Shown here: positions 8,369 through 17,604 of the stretch, in pieces
Position numbering within the stretch: the stretch's first letter is position 1
How the letters are laid out: every line of letters starts with the position of its first letter
Origin: Puniceibacterium sp.
Lineage (GTDB): Bacteria; Pseudomonadota; Alphaproteobacteria; Rhodobacterales; Rhodobacteraceae
NCBI GenBank assembly: GCA_024636635.1
Contig: JAGXGV010000066.1
Span: 1 to 44,643 of the forward strand
Direction of reading: 5' to 3'
Length of the DNA: 44,643 nt
Program-made: the position numbers and the translations under genes
The notes under the pieces: generated by a model
Told to the model about the DNA's origin: nothing
The model's database searches: none
Seen by the model: only the letters and a program-made list of their open reading frames with translations

Positions 8369-9058
8369 GTGACCTTTCATCTTCGCCAGTCGATACATAC
8401 CCAGAATTTAGACCACCTGATCGACGAGGCAAGGAAAGCCACGCCGAAAAGACATGTATATGGGGATTTTGCAAAGCGCTTTTTTGACATCGCCATTGTG
8501 GCTCTGTCCGTCATGCCGGTCGTTTTTTTGCTCGTGATGCTATGCGGTCTGATCGCACTCGATTGAAAGTCACCGCTCTACCTGCAAAAACGTGTCGGCA
8601 AGAACGGTCGGATTTTCAGGATGTGGAAACTTCGCAGCATGGTGGCGGATGCGGACTCCCTGCTCGAGGCGCATCTGGCTGCCAACCCTGCAGCCCGGGC
8701 GGAATGGGACCGTTCACAAAAACTGCGCAGCGATCCTCGCATTACGGTCCTCGGACGGATCATTCGCAAGACCTCGCTCGATGAACTGCCGCAGCTCTGG
8801 AATGTGTTGCGCGCCGACATGTCTCTGGTCGGTCCGCGTCCGATGCTACCGGAACAGCGCATACTTTATCCCGGAACAGCCTACTATGCCCTGCGCCCCG
8901 GCATCACCGGCTTCTGGCAAATCTCCGTCCGGAATGAATCAAGCTTTGCGCAGCGCGCGAAATTCGACGCCGCCTACCTGCGTCAGATGTCGCTGAAGAC
9001 CGACATCCTTGTCATGCTGCGCACCGTGCGTGTCGTGCTGTGCGGAACAGGCTGCTGA
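8369..9058 (+). pseudogene. ExoY-like undecaprenyl-phosphate sugar transferase, interrupted by an in-frame TGA
   Basis: Intact members of this bacterial sugar transferase family attach the first sugar phosphate to undecaprenyl phosphate at the inner membrane and so start exopolysaccharide synthesis. The GTG start at 8369 has a strong AAGGAGG. Residues 1-65 contain the family start YGDFAKRFFDIAIVAL and its membrane helix. Codon 66 (8564-8566) is TGA. The same frame continues without a shift through LYLQKRVGKNGRIFRMWKLRSMV, DELPQLWNVLRADMSLVGPRPMLPEQ and RPGITGFWQ to a stop at 9058. Total length (229 residues) matches ExoY. A GGA-to-TGA change in a family LDG(G/K)SP context would explain it. 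Sequencing error or readthrough are alternatives. The downstream half alone lacks the membrane anchor. Confidence 0.85.
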
Positions 9059-9104
9059 TCTGTGACAGCTCCAGACAACGGCCTCGCGCGGGGGCGGGAC
9101 CGTT

Positions 9105-9908
9105 TTATGTCGATAGGGTTGCCACAAGACATTGGCGCCCGTCCAGTCCCCTGACCCAGGCATCGCGACCGTTGCTGCAAAGGGTGGCGCTTTCGCTGTG
9201 CATCAACGGCGCAGTGGCGCGAAAATCGAAACTGCGCAGCGGCGTGTCGGGGCGGTCCGCCATAAGCATCAGCAGTTGCGCCAGAAGCGGTCCGTGCACC
9301 ACCAGCCCACCATAACCTTCCACGTCGCGCGCATAACCTTCGTCGTAGTGAATGCGATGCCCGTTGAAGGTCAGTGCGGAATATCGGAACAAGACCGTCG
9401 CATCGAAATGAACCTCGCGCGACTCGGATTCGTCACAGCGCGCTGTGGGTGCCACAGGGCGGGGCCCGTCCGGGTCCGGGTCGGACCGGTAGACAAGGTG
9501 CTGCTCTTCGCGCAGCACAATCGCTCCATCCTGCGCGATTTCGTGACCAAGCGTGACAAAGGCAAGCGGCCCGCTGCGCCCCGTCTTGCGTTCCGCCTTC
9601 AGCACGCGCGATCGCCGCACCGCTGGAATCCCGGCCAGCAAGGGGGCGTCAAATCTCAGCTGGCCACCGGCCCACATCCGTCGCGGCAGGCCCAGATCGG
9701 GGATCAGGCCGTCGCCGATTCGCGGATGTCCATCGCGACCCAGGTTCCCGGGCGGCTGCGCGTCCCAGAAATAGATCTGGTGAAAGAACGGCGGCAGCGG
9801 CGCGCCCACTTCTGCGTCCACCTCAAGCCCCAGCGTCGCCTGCAACGCCTGTGCCCGGGCCGGATCAAGCGGATCGCTTTGACGGATCTTCCATTCTGCT
9901 TCAGACAT
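9105..9908 (-). CDS. FAS1-like/MaoC-type acyl-CoA hydratase (mesaconyl-C4-CoA hydratase-like)
   Basis: The protein belongs to the hot-dog hydratases that add or remove water at the double bond of enoyl-CoA type substrates. With the ATG at 9908 it has 267 residues: an N-terminal FAS1-like dehydratase half and a C-terminal MaoC-like half. The catalytic region is visible as FNGHRIHYDEGYARDVEGY, followed by GLVVHGPLLAQLL, the form seen in mesaconyl- and itaconyl-CoA hydratases. The open frame extends upstream, but that would run into the divergent VOC gene. The actual substrate is not deducible. It is divergent from the VOC gene with 48 bases between starts. Confidence 0.8.
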   Translation of the reverse strand: MSEAEWKIRQSDPLDPARAQALQATLGLEVDAEVGAPLPPFFHQIYFWDAQPPGNLGRDGHPRIGDGLIPDLGLPRRMWAGGQLRFDAPLLAGIPAVRRSRVLKAERKTGRSGPLAFVTLGHEIAQDGAIVLREEQHLVYRSDPDPDGPRPVAPTARCDESESREVHFDATVLFRYSALTFNGHRIHYDEGYARDVEGYGGLVVHGPLLAQLLMLMADRPDTPLRSFDFRATAPLMHSESATLCSNGRDAWVRGLDGRQCLVATLST

Positions 9909-9956
9909 CCTGGCATCCCTGTTGTCGCCACCACTCGTCAAAGGAACATTGCCCAA

Positions 9957-10355
9957 ATGGCCCCGACACTCCAGAGCCTCGATCATCTTGTCCTCACGGT
10001 CAGCGACATCGACACCACGCTGGCCTTTTACCGCGATGTTCTCGGCATGGTGCCCCAAAGCTTTACCCCCGCGGGCAGCCCATCGCGCTGGGCCCTCACG
10101 TTCGGGCGGCAAAAGATCAACCTGCACCGCTCCGGGCAAGAATTCGAACCCAGGGCGCAATTCCCGCGGCCCGGCTCCGCCGATCTCTGTTTCCTGACCG
10201 AAACGCCGCTTGATGCCTGGCAAGCGACCCTGAAGGCACAAGGTATCGCGATCGAAGAAGGCCCGGTCCAACGCACCGGGGCGCAGGGACCGATCCTGTC
10301 GAACTACCTGCGCGATCCGGACGGCAACTTGATCGAGATTTCAAACCTGCTCTGA
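9957..10355 (+). CDS. VOC superfamily (glyoxalase/dioxygenase fold) protein
   Basis: A 132-residue single-domain vicinal oxygen chelate protein. The start LQSLDHLVLTVSDIDTTLAFY provides the first metal ligand (His) in the usual HLVLTV context, and the C-terminal NYLRDPDGNLIEISN gives the distal Glu. Internal INLHRSG is also typical. Members include glyoxalase I, ring-cleaving dioxygenases and antibiotic-resistance proteins, and sequence alone does not choose between them. The ATG at 9957 was chosen because the upstream open frame is only the antisense of the hydratase gene. It may share a regulatory region with the divergent hydratase. Confidence 0.85.
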   Translation: MAPTLQSLDHLVLTVSDIDTTLAFYRDVLGMVPQSFTPAGSPSRWALTFGRQKINLHRSGQEFEPRAQFPRPGSADLCFLTETPLDAWQATLKAQGIAIEEGPVQRTGAQGPILSNYLRDPDGNLIEISNLL

Positions 10356-10404
10356 CCTCGTTGAAAAAGGGCGTTCAAGACGCCCCCGGCCGGTCACATG
10401 GTCC

Positions 10405-10959
10405 TCAGCTGCGGCGCATCCGCACCGCTTCGGTGCGCAATTCGTCCATCAGCTCGGTCAGCAGCTTTAGACCCATCTCGTTGGTCAGCGTGCCGTTCTC
10501 GTCGAACTGCTTTGCAGCCTGCCCGACCATCACCTCGGGCATCGCGACAAGGCGCGGATGGAACGGCAGCAAGAGGGTGCGCAGCATGGAATGTCCGCGT
10601 GCGCCGCCCTGCATACCCGCAGACGCTGAAATCACCGCCACCGGCTTGTGCCGCCACGGTGCGCTACTGGTGCGGCTGATCCAGTCCAGCGCATTCTTCA
10701 TCGCGCCCGATGTGCCCTTGTTGTATTCCGGCGTGGCAAGGATCACGGCATCTGCCGCGGCGATCCGGTCAGACAGGGCCTGCACGCTGGCAGGAATGCC
10801 GGACTCATTCTGCACATCCTCGTTGAACAGCGGAAAATCTATGTCGCCGATGTCAAATCTGGCGGCGTCAAAGATCCGTCCGGCCTCCTTCAGCAACATG
10901 AGATTGGTAGAGGCCTTGCGCAGCGATCCGCACAGACCAACGAGTTTTAGGTCAGACAT
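10405..10959 (-). CDS. NADPH-dependent FMN reductase family protein
   Basis: A 184-residue flavodoxin-fold reductase, similar to chromate/quinone reductases of the ChrR/YieF group. The FMN phosphate loop is GLCGSLRKASTN near the N-terminus. The hallmark ATPEYNKGTSGAMKNALDW segment, which lines the flavin, is around residues 75-95. Likely role: two-electron reduction of quinones or other electrophiles in the cytoplasm; substrate unknown. The start at 10959 (MSDLKLVG) fits the family. A longer frame to 11016 would cross the terminator stem at 11004-11027, so it was rejected. Confidence 0.88.
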   Translation of the reverse strand: MSDLKLVGLCGSLRKASTNLMLLKEAGRIFDAARFDIGDIDFPLFNEDVQNESGIPASVQALSDRIAAADAVILATPEYNKGTSGAMKNALDWISRTSSAPWRHKPVAVISASAGMQGGARGHSMLRTLLLPFHPRLVAMPEVMVGQAAKQFDENGTLTNEMGLKLLTELMDELRTEAVRMRRS

Positions 10960-11000
10960 GACTGTCTCCAATGATTTCAATACCACGCGACTTACAACGC

Positions 11001-11027
11001 AAAAGCGCCGCGGCAAGCCGCGGCGCT
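11001..11027 (-). terminator. Rho-independent terminator of the OmpA-family gene
   Basis: On the minus strand AGCGCCGCGG and CCGCGGCGCT (11027-11018 and 11013-11004) form a perfect 10-base stem with a 4-base loop, directly followed by TTTT. It lies 27 bases after the OmpA stop codon. Confidence 0.85.
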
Positions 11028-11054
11028 GTGCAACGGTGCAAACCGTCCGTGCGA

Positions 11055-11717
11055 TCAGGCGTTCGGCAGGATCACGATCTCGACCCGGCGGTTCTGCTGA
11101 CGGCCTTCCGGGGTCAGGTTGCTCGCGATCGGCGCGTCTTCTCCGCGGCCAATGCTGCGCACGCGCGACGACGAAACGCCTTCGGAGACCAGGATGCCGG
11201 CAACGGACTGGGCCCGACGCTCGGACAGGCTGGCGTTGTAGGCGGCGTCACCCGTGTTGTCGGTGTGGCCGATGACCTGAACTGTGGTGTTGGGATAGGC
11301 GTTCAGGTTCTGCGAGACGGTGCGCAAATCACGCTGAAGGTCCGGACGCACGCTCGCCGAATCCGTGGCGAACAGGATGTCTTGCGGCAGCGTCACGATC
11401 AGACGATCACCGGTGTTCTGGATCGAGACGTTCGAATTGCCCATCTGCGCGCGCAGATCGGCCTCTTGCCGGTCAAGCCGGTTGCCGACGACGGCGCCCG
11501 CGCCCGCACCGACCAATGCGCCTACAGCGGCGTTGGCCCGGCGCTCTTCGGGGTCGTTGCCGGACAGCGCGCCGGCAAGTGCACCGACACCGGCACCAAT
11601 CATGGCGCCCTGCCGGGCCTGACGGTTGGAATCGTCCATCATCGGCCCTTGGGTGCAGGCGGTCAGCACCAGCAGCGCGGCTGTTGCGGTCATAAGGGAA
11701 GTTTTTGCTCGGATCAT
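11055..11717 (-). CDS. OmpA-family outer-membrane lipoprotein (Pal/YiaD-like)
   Basis: A 220-residue lipoprotein. The signal peptide ends in the lipobox LTAC with Cys21 as the lipidated residue. Residues ~35-85 are Gly/Ala-rich (GAMIGAGVGALAGALSG and VGALVGAGAGAVVGN), like the glycine-zipper segment of YiaD and related proteins. The C-terminal OmpA domain (~105-218) shows the peptidoglycan-binding pattern: FATDSASVRPD, IGHTDNTGD and LSERRAQSVAGIL, then GRGEDAPIASN and RRVEI. It probably tethers the outer membrane to peptidoglycan. It is a single-gene unit with its own terminator. Confidence 0.92.
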   Translation of the reverse strand: MIRAKTSLMTATAALLVLTACTQGPMMDDSNRQARQGAMIGAGVGALAGALSGNDPEERRANAAVGALVGAGAGAVVGNRLDRQEADLRAQMGNSNVSIQNTGDRLIVTLPQDILFATDSASVRPDLQRDLRTVSQNLNAYPNTTVQVIGHTDNTGDAAYNASLSERRAQSVAGILVSEGVSSSRVRSIGRGEDAPIASNLTPEGRQQNRRVEIVILPNA

Positions 11718-11846
11718 GTCAGGCCTCGTGGTTTGCTCCCCTGTCTTGGGGTCGAGGTGTGTATAACGTCAATCCGCCATGCGACCCAAGGCTCATCCGA
11801 AAAAAATCGGCATTATTCCGCGCATAACGATCACGTCCCGATAACC

Positions 11847-12686
11847 TCAGATCTCGGCCCGCGCCGACTCCCATGCCAGCATGGCGCGTTTCACCGGCAG
11901 GCCCCAGTGATAGCCGCCCAGCCCGCCCGACTTGCGCAGGGCGCGGTGGCAGGGGATCAGGAAACTGACCGGATTGCGTCCGACGGCAGTGCCCACGGCG
12001 CGCACAGCACGAGGATGGCCAACCGCCTGCGCCAGTTCGGAATAGGTCGTGACCTGGCCCGAAGGAATGCAAAGCAGCGCCTCCCAAACCTTGATCTGGA
12101 ACGGCGCGCCCATCAGGTGCAGCGCGGTGTCGCCTTTCTGCGCAAACGCCGCCTCGACCCAGGCGGCAATCGCCTCTGGTTCTTCGATATAAACCGCTTC
12201 TGGCCAGCGCGCGACCAGATCCGCCATCGCCGCGGCGCGCCCGGTTTCGGACAGAAAGCCAAGCCCGCAGAGCCCCTTGTCCGTTCCCATGGCCAGCGCC
12301 GGTCCAAAGGCCGTCTCGAACCAGCCATAACGGATCGTCAGCCCCGCGCCGCGGCGGGCAAAGTCCCCGGGGCTCATTGCCTCCCACCGCACGAACAGGT
12401 CATGCAGTCGCCCGGTGCCCGACAAGCCAACCGACCCGGCGGTTTCAAGCAGGGTGAACCGGTCCGACAGCAGCGCCTTGGCGTGTCCCAGCGTCAGATA
12501 TTGTCGATACCGTTTCGGCGATACACCGACCCAGCGCGAAAAAACCCGCTGGAAATGCGCCGGACTCATCTTCATGTCGTCGGCCATCTGCTCAAGCGTC
12601 TGTCCCGGTCCGCCCGCGTCGATCGCGGCAATTGCGCGACGCATGACGTCGAAGTGATAGCCTGTGTCGGTCTCGGCCAGGGTCAT
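11847..12686 (-). CDS. AraC-type DNA-binding / methylated-DNA-cysteine S-methyltransferase fusion (Ada-like)
   Basis: This protein repairs O6-methylguanine by transferring the methyl group to its own cysteine. Residues ~10-105 form an AraC-type helix-turn-helix region (EQMADDMKMSPAHFQRVFSRWVGVSPKRY, shown here only in part). Residues ~115-279 form the methyltransferase domain with the acceptor motif IPCHR (Cys near 242) and the preceding RAVGTAVGRNP. It lacks the N-terminal zinc/phosphotriester domain of E. coli Ada. The start at 12686 has GGAG about 8 bases before; an ATG further up (12740) would leave less room for promoters. It is divergent from nth, so two DNA repair genes may share the 113-base promoter region. 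Confidence 0.92.
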   Translation of the reverse strand: MTLAETDTGYHFDVMRRAIAAIDAGGPGQTLEQMADDMKMSPAHFQRVFSRWVGVSPKRYRQYLTLGHAKALLSDRFTLLETAGSVGLSGTGRLHDLFVRWEAMSPGDFARRGAGLTIRYGWFETAFGPALAMGTDKGLCGLGFLSETGRAAAMADLVARWPEAVYIEEPEAIAAWVEAAFAQKGDTALHLMGAPFQIKVWEALLCIPSGQVTTYSELAQAVGHPRAVRAVGTAVGRNPVSFLIPCHRALRKSGGLGGYHWGLPVKRAMLAWESARAEI

Positions 12687-12799
12687 GGCGTCTCTCCTTC
12701 GGCGCTTTCTGCCATCTCTGGCATCATTATAGCGGCGCACAGGCCAGGCTTGCGACCCGAATATTGCGCATCCACACGCACACGGGCATAGAGGCGGTC

Positions 12800-13444
12800 A
12801 TGGCAAAACAGCTCGACTATCATACGATCCGGCAGATCTTCGACCGCTTTCACGCGGCGGAACCCGAACCCAAGGGCGAGCTTCATCACGTCAACGCCTT
12901 CACCCTTGTCGTCGCCGTCGCGCTGTCCGCACAGGCGACGGATGCGGGCGTGAACAAGGCCACGGCAAAGCTGTTCCAGATCGCCGATACGCCCGTAAAG
13001 ATGCTGGCACTGGGTCTTGAGGGTGTGACCGAACATATCCGCACAATCGGCCTTTACCGCAACAAGGCGTCGAACGTGATCAAGCTGAGCCGGATCCTTG
13101 TCGATCAATATGGTGGCGAGGTGCCAAACAGCCGCGCCGCGCTGCAATCCCTGCCCGGCGTGGGACGCAAGACGGCGAATGTCGTGCTCAACATGTGGTG
13201 GCACTATCCGGCGCAGGCGGTCGACACGCACATCTTTCGCGTCGGCAACCGCACCGGCATCTGCCCGGGCCGGGATGTCGTCGCCGTCGAACGTGCAATC
13301 GAAGACAACACCCCGGTCGACTACCAACATCATGCTCACCACTGGCTGATCCTGCACGGCCGGTATATCTGTGTCGCGCGCAAACCCAAATGCGGGGCCT
13401 GCCTGATCCGCGATCTCTGTCCATTCGAGGAAAAGACATTATGA
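12800..13444 (+). CDS. nth: Endonuclease III (DNA glycosylase/AP lyase)
   Basis: Removes oxidised pyrimidines and cleaves the abasic site in base excision repair. The 214-residue protein has the helix-hairpin-helix LPGVGRKTANVVL (~115-128) with the catalytic Lys, the catalytic Asp in VDTHIFRV, and a C-terminal 4Fe-4S cluster with the exact C-x6-C-x2-C-x5-C spacing (CVARKPKCGACLIRDLC). The start MAKQLDY at 12800 was preferred over an upstream ATG at 12764 because it fits the family N-terminus. The stop overlaps the start of the adenosine kinase gene (ATGA), suggesting co-translation. Confidence 0.95.
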   Translation: MAKQLDYHTIRQIFDRFHAAEPEPKGELHHVNAFTLVVAVALSAQATDAGVNKATAKLFQIADTPVKMLALGLEGVTEHIRTIGLYRNKASNVIKLSRILVDQYGGEVPNSRAALQSLPGVGRKTANVVLNMWWHYPAQAVDTHIFRVGNRTGICPGRDVVAVERAIEDNTPVDYQHHAHHWLILHGRYICVARKPKCGACLIRDLCPFEEKTL

Positions 13445-14436
13445 AGACCTATCAGGTTGTCGGCATCGGCAACGCAATCGTCGACGTGCTGACCCGTGCC
13501 GATGACAGCTTTCTCGAACTCATGGGCATCACCAAAGGCATCATGCAACTGGTCGAACGCGACCGCGCCGAAGTGCTGTACGGCGCGATGGAGGGGCGCG
13601 TGCAGGCCCCCGGCGGTTCGGTCGCAAACACGCTCGCCGGCCTTGGCAACCTGGGCCTGCGCACCGGTTTCATCGGCCGGGTACATGATGATGCGCTGGG
13701 GCGCTTCTATGCGTCCGAGATGGAAAAGATCGGCACCACCTTCGCCAATCCCCCCGTCAAGGGCGGAGAGCTTCCAACTTCGCGCAGCATGATCTTCGTG
13801 GCCCCGGATGGCGAAAGGTCGATGAACACCTATCTCGGCATCTCGGCCGAACTCGGCCCCGACGATCTGCCCCAAGGCGTGGCGGACCAGGCCGAGATCG
13901 TCTTTCTCGAAGGCTACCTGTTCGACAAGGACAAGGGCAAGGAGGCGTTCATCGCTACAGCCCGCGCCTGCCGTGCTGCCGGCGGCATGGCCGGAATCGC
14001 AATCTCCGATCCGTTCTGCGTCGAACGGCACCGCGCCGATTTCCTCCGGCTGCTCGAGAACGACCTCGATTTTGTCATCGGAAACGAGGCTGAAATCCGG
14101 GCCCTCTACCAGAACGACGATCTCGAGGCAGACCTCGCCGCCGTATCCGCGATTTGTCCGCTCGTGGTCTGTACCCGCTCCGGTGAAGGTGTCAGCATCG
14201 TGTTGGATGGCGTGCGCACGGATGTCCCGGTGACGGCCATCGTTCCGGTCGATGCCACAGGCGCCGGCGACCAGTTTGCCGCCGGCTTCCTCTACGGACT
14301 TGCCACCGGGCAGAGCATGGACATTGCCGGACGCATGGGCTGCGTCGCCGCGACCGAAGTGATCAGCCACATGGGCCCACGCCCCGAAGCCTCGCTTCCG
14401 GAACTGTTCCGCAAGGCAGGCCTGCCGGTCGTATGA
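13441..14436 (+). CDS. Adenosine kinase (PfkB/ribokinase family)
   Basis: Phosphorylates adenosine to AMP with ATP in purine salvage. The length (331 residues) and N-terminus YQVVGIGNAIVDVL are typical of bacterial PfkB adenosine kinases in alphaproteobacteria. The N-terminal signature is PGGSVANTLAGLGNLG, and the C-terminal PfkB signature DATGAGDQFAAGF places the catalytic base at Asp277. IGNEAEIRAL is the usual substrate-side segment. Other PfkB sugar kinases cannot be excluded completely. It overlaps nth by four bases and converges with polA. Confidence 0.88.
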   Translation: MKTYQVVGIGNAIVDVLTRADDSFLELMGITKGIMQLVERDRAEVLYGAMEGRVQAPGGSVANTLAGLGNLGLRTGFIGRVHDDALGRFYASEMEKIGTTFANPPVKGGELPTSRSMIFVAPDGERSMNTYLGISAELGPDDLPQGVADQAEIVFLEGYLFDKDKGKEAFIATARACRAAGGMAGIAISDPFCVERHRADFLRLLENDLDFVIGNEAEIRALYQNDDLEADLAAVSAICPLVVCTRSGEGVSIVLDGVRTDVPVTAIVPVDATGAGDQFAAGFLYGLATGQSMDIAGRMGCVAATEVISHMGPRPEASLPELFRKAGLPVV

Positions 14437-14604
14437 ATCCCTTTGCCCGGCGGCGACGGCCAGCACAATTCACACGGCATTCACCATAAGCCGCGCCTCC
14501 GCTCCAGCGCAAGGCGCTCGGGATTCGCGCCAGGCACGGACCTGCTGTACCGTGGGTACGGCCTCGTTCAGGCCCATCCAGGACGACCCTTACGACTCCC
14601 CCCG

Positions 14605-14626
14605 CTTCTTCTTTTTCCAAATACCC
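14605..14626 (-). repeat. Intergenic repeat element, copy 2 (core and purine run only)
   Basis: Read on the minus strand this is GGGTATTTGGAAA followed by AAGAAGAAG, nearly identical to the plus-strand copies at 39971-39993 and 41859-41881. It lies in the 218-base gap between the converging adenosine kinase and polA genes. No GC hairpin as strong as in the other copies adjoins it. Confidence 0.65.
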
Positions 14627-14654
14627 ATACGACACCGGCACGGGGCGCCACCCG

Positions 14655-17477
14655 TCAGTGGGCCTCGGCCCAACTGCGGCCCTGCCCCGCCTCGACGACA
14701 AGCGGAACATCCAGATGCACCACCGGATCGGCGGCACCCTCCATCACGTCCCGCGCGATGGCGATCAGCTGATCCACACACCCTTCCTCGACCTCGAACA
14801 GCAGTTCGTCATGCACCTGCAACAGCATGACGGCACGGCTCCCGAGCCCGGCGATCGCTTCCGGCATCCGGATCATCGCCCGCCGGATGATGTCCGCCGC
14901 CGTGCCCTGGATCGGCGCATTGATCGCCGCGCGCTTGGCGAACCCGGCGCGCGGCCCCTTGGCATTGATCTCTGGCGTATGGATCACCCTGCCGAACAGC
15001 GTCTCGACACGGCCATTTTTCTGCGCAAAAGCGATGGTATCGTCCATATACGCGCGGATGCCCGGGAACCGCTCGAAATAGCGATCAATGAAGCCCTGTG
15101 CCTCGGCCCGCGGAATCCGCAGGTTACGCGCAAGGCCAAAGCCGGAAATGCCGTAGATCACGCCAAAATTGATCGCCTTGGCCTGCCGCCGCACATCGGG
15201 CGTCATCTGCTCCATGGGCACGTTGAACATCTCGGACGCGGTCATCGCATGGATGTCCTGCCCGTCGCGAAACGATTGCTTGAGCGCCTCGATCCCCGCC
15301 ACATGCGCCAGAATTCTCAGCTCGATCTGCGAATAGTCGAGCGACACCAGAACCTTGCCCGCTTCCGCGACAAAGGCCTCGCGGATGCGCCGCCCTTCTT
15401 CGGATCGTACAGGGATATTCTGAAGGTTGGGGTCGGTCGACGCAAGCCGCCCGGTGTTCGCCCCTGCGATGGAATACGAGGTATGCACCCGCCCCGTGTC
15501 CTTGTTGATATGCTCCTGCAAGGCATCGGTGTAGGTGGACTTCAGCTTGCTCAGCTGCCGCCAGTCCAGCACCCGGCGCGGCAATTCGTGTTCCGTGGCC
15601 AGATCCTCAAGCACATCCGCCCCGGTGGCATAGGCGCCGGTCTTTCCCTTCTTGCCGCCGTCCAGCGACATCTTGTCAAACAGGATTTCGCCCAACTGCT
15701 TGGGACTGCCGACGTTGAATGCCTCGCCCGCCAGTTCGGGGATCTCGGCCTCAAGGCCAGCCATCTTCTGCGCGAATGCGCTCGACATCCGGCTCAGCGT
15801 GTTGCGGTCGACCTTGATCCCCGCCATCTCCATCCGCGCCAGCACCGGCACCAGCGGGCGTTCCAGCGTCTCGTAGACCCGCGTGACATGCGCCATGTGC
15901 AGTTGCGGCTTGAACATTTGCCACAGGCGCAGGGTGATATCCGCATCCTCGGCGGCATATTTCACCGCCGTCTCGATCGGCACCCGGTCAAAGGTGATCT
16001 GCGCCTTGCCCGACCCGATCAGCGCCTTGATCGGGATCGGCGTGTGGCCCAGATAACGCTCGGACAGCGTGTCCATCCCGTGGCCGTGTTCACCCGCGTG
16101 CATGGCGTAGGACATCAGCATTGTGTCGTCGATGGGCGCGATATCGATGCCATGCCGCGCAAGGATCTTGGCGTCATATTTCATGTTCTGCCCGATCTTG
16201 AGGATACTGGGATCCTCCAGCATCGGCTTCAGCGCCGCCAGCGCGGCGTCCAGCTGGATCTGACCGGGGGCAAGGCTGTCATCCGCCTTCTCGCTGAACA
16301 GATCCTCGGTCCCCTCCTTCTGCGCCGCGCCTCCGCGATGCGTCAGCGGGATGTAGCAAGCGACGCCCGGCTCCACACACAGCGACACACCGACCAGACC
16401 GGCGACCATCTCGTTCAGCCCCGTCGTCTCGGTATCCACCGCGACCCAACCGCGGGCATAGGCGCGCGCGATCCACGACTCGAGCAAGGCCATGTCGCTC
16501 ACACACTCATACGTCTCCGGATCCAGCGGGGGCGCCTCGGATGCAGCGTCGGGTGTATCCTGCACGGCAGGTTCGGGAATGGTCGGCGCCTCGACATGCA
16601 GCGCCTCCGAGATCCGCTTGGTCAAGGTGCGGAACTCCATCTCGGTCAGGAACCCCAGCAGGGTTTCCGGATCTGGGTCGCGCACTTCCAGATCGTCCAG
16701 CGTGAAATCGAGCGGTGTTGCGCAATCCAGCATCACCAGCTTCCTGGACAGTTCGATCTGCGCGCGATGCGCCATCAGCGTCTCGCGCCGCTTGGGCTGC
16801 TTGATATCCCCGGCCCGGTCGAGCAACTCCTCAAGCGAGCCGAACTCGTTGATAAGCAGCGCCGCCGTCTTGATTCCGATCCCCGGCGCCCCCGGCACGT
16901 TGTCGACCGAATCTCCGGCCAGCGCCTGCACATCGACCACGCGGTCGGGAAAGACCCCGAATTTCTCGAACACGCCGTCGCGGTCGATGCGTTTGTTCTT
17001 CATCGCATCCAGCATCTCGACCCCGTCGCCGACCAGCTGCATGAGATCCTTGTCCGAACTGATGATCGTCACCTGACCGCCCGCATCGCGGGCCTGACAG
17101 GAAAGCGTGGCGATGATGTCATCGGCCTCGTAGCCCTCAAGCTCCTTGCAGGCGATGTTGAACGCCTCGGTGGCCCGCCGCGTCAGCGGGATCTGCGGGC
17201 GCAGATCCTCGGGCATGGCCTCACGGTTGGCCTTGTAAAGGTCGTACATGTCGTTTCGGAAGGTGTGGCTGCCCTTGTCGAAGATCACCGCCAAATGGGT
17301 GACATCGCCCCCGGCGTTCCCTTCGACATAACGTTGCAGCATGTTGCAGAATCCGGCAACTGCCCCGATGGGCAGTCCGTCGGATTTGCGCGTCAAAGGT
17401 GGCAGTGCATGATAGGCGCGAAAGATGAAGGCAGAGCCGTCGATCAGGTGCAGATGATGGCCTTTTCCGAACGCCAT
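14655..17477 (-). CDS. polA: DNA polymerase I
   Basis: Full-length three-domain Pol I of 940 residues, which fills gaps and removes primers in replication and repair. The N-terminal 5'-3' nuclease (~1-290) includes GSAFIFRAYHALPPLT and the acidic clusters EADDIIATL and SSDKDLMQL. The 3'-5' proofreading domain is active by sequence, with VDTETTGLNE near 349 and the tyrosine motif in YAAEDADITLRL. The polymerase domain has motif A DYSQIELR near 714, motif B RRQAKAINFGVIYGISGFG and motif C VHDELLFEV near 889. It is transcribed alone or from the upstream zinc-finger gene 127 bases away. Confidence 0.98.
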   Translation of the reverse strand: MAFGKGHHLHLIDGSAFIFRAYHALPPLTRKSDGLPIGAVAGFCNMLQRYVEGNAGGDVTHLAVIFDKGSHTFRNDMYDLYKANREAMPEDLRPQIPLTRRATEAFNIACKELEGYEADDIIATLSCQARDAGGQVTIISSDKDLMQLVGDGVEMLDAMKNKRIDRDGVFEKFGVFPDRVVDVQALAGDSVDNVPGAPGIGIKTAALLINEFGSLEELLDRAGDIKQPKRRETLMAHRAQIELSRKLVMLDCATPLDFTLDDLEVRDPDPETLLGFLTEMEFRTLTKRISEALHVEAPTIPEPAVQDTPDAASEAPPLDPETYECVSDMALLESWIARAYARGWVAVDTETTGLNEMVAGLVGVSLCVEPGVACYIPLTHRGGAAQKEGTEDLFSEKADDSLAPGQIQLDAALAALKPMLEDPSILKIGQNMKYDAKILARHGIDIAPIDDTMLMSYAMHAGEHGHGMDTLSERYLGHTPIPIKALIGSGKAQITFDRVPIETAVKYAAEDADITLRLWQMFKPQLHMAHVTRVYETLERPLVPVLARMEMAGIKVDRNTLSRMSSAFAQKMAGLEAEIPELAGEAFNVGSPKQLGEILFDKMSLDGGKKGKTGAYATGADVLEDLATEHELPRRVLDWRQLSKLKSTYTDALQEHINKDTGRVHTSYSIAGANTGRLASTDPNLQNIPVRSEEGRRIREAFVAEAGKVLVSLDYSQIELRILAHVAGIEALKQSFRDGQDIHAMTASEMFNVPMEQMTPDVRRQAKAINFGVIYGISGFGLARNLRIPRAEAQGFIDRYFERFPGIRAYMDDTIAFAQKNGRVETLFGRVIHTPEINAKGPRAGFAKRAAINAPIQGTAADIIRRAMIRMPEAIAGLGSRAVMLLQVHDELLFEVEEGCVDQLIAIARDVMEGAADPVVHLDVPLVVEAGQGRSWAEAH

Positions 17478-17604
17478 GACGCGCCCTCCCAGTCTTTGGC
17501 GGTGTCAGGGTGCCACGCACCCGCGCAGACCGCCGTCTCTTTTCTTCATGCCGCTCCCCGGTCCAACCGGGCCGCCCTGGTTCTGCACGGCGGTCCTGTC
17601 CGGC

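Noticed and set aside
8564-8566. Selenocysteine or programmed readthrough at the sugar transferase TGA
   Set aside because: The family has no Cys or Sec at this position and no SECIS-like hairpin was seen just after it. A nonsense mutation is simpler.
10971-12791. A 606-codon plus-strand frame opposite the OmpA and AraC-Ogt genes
   Set aside because: It covers two well-supported minus-strand genes and shows no protein motif of its own.
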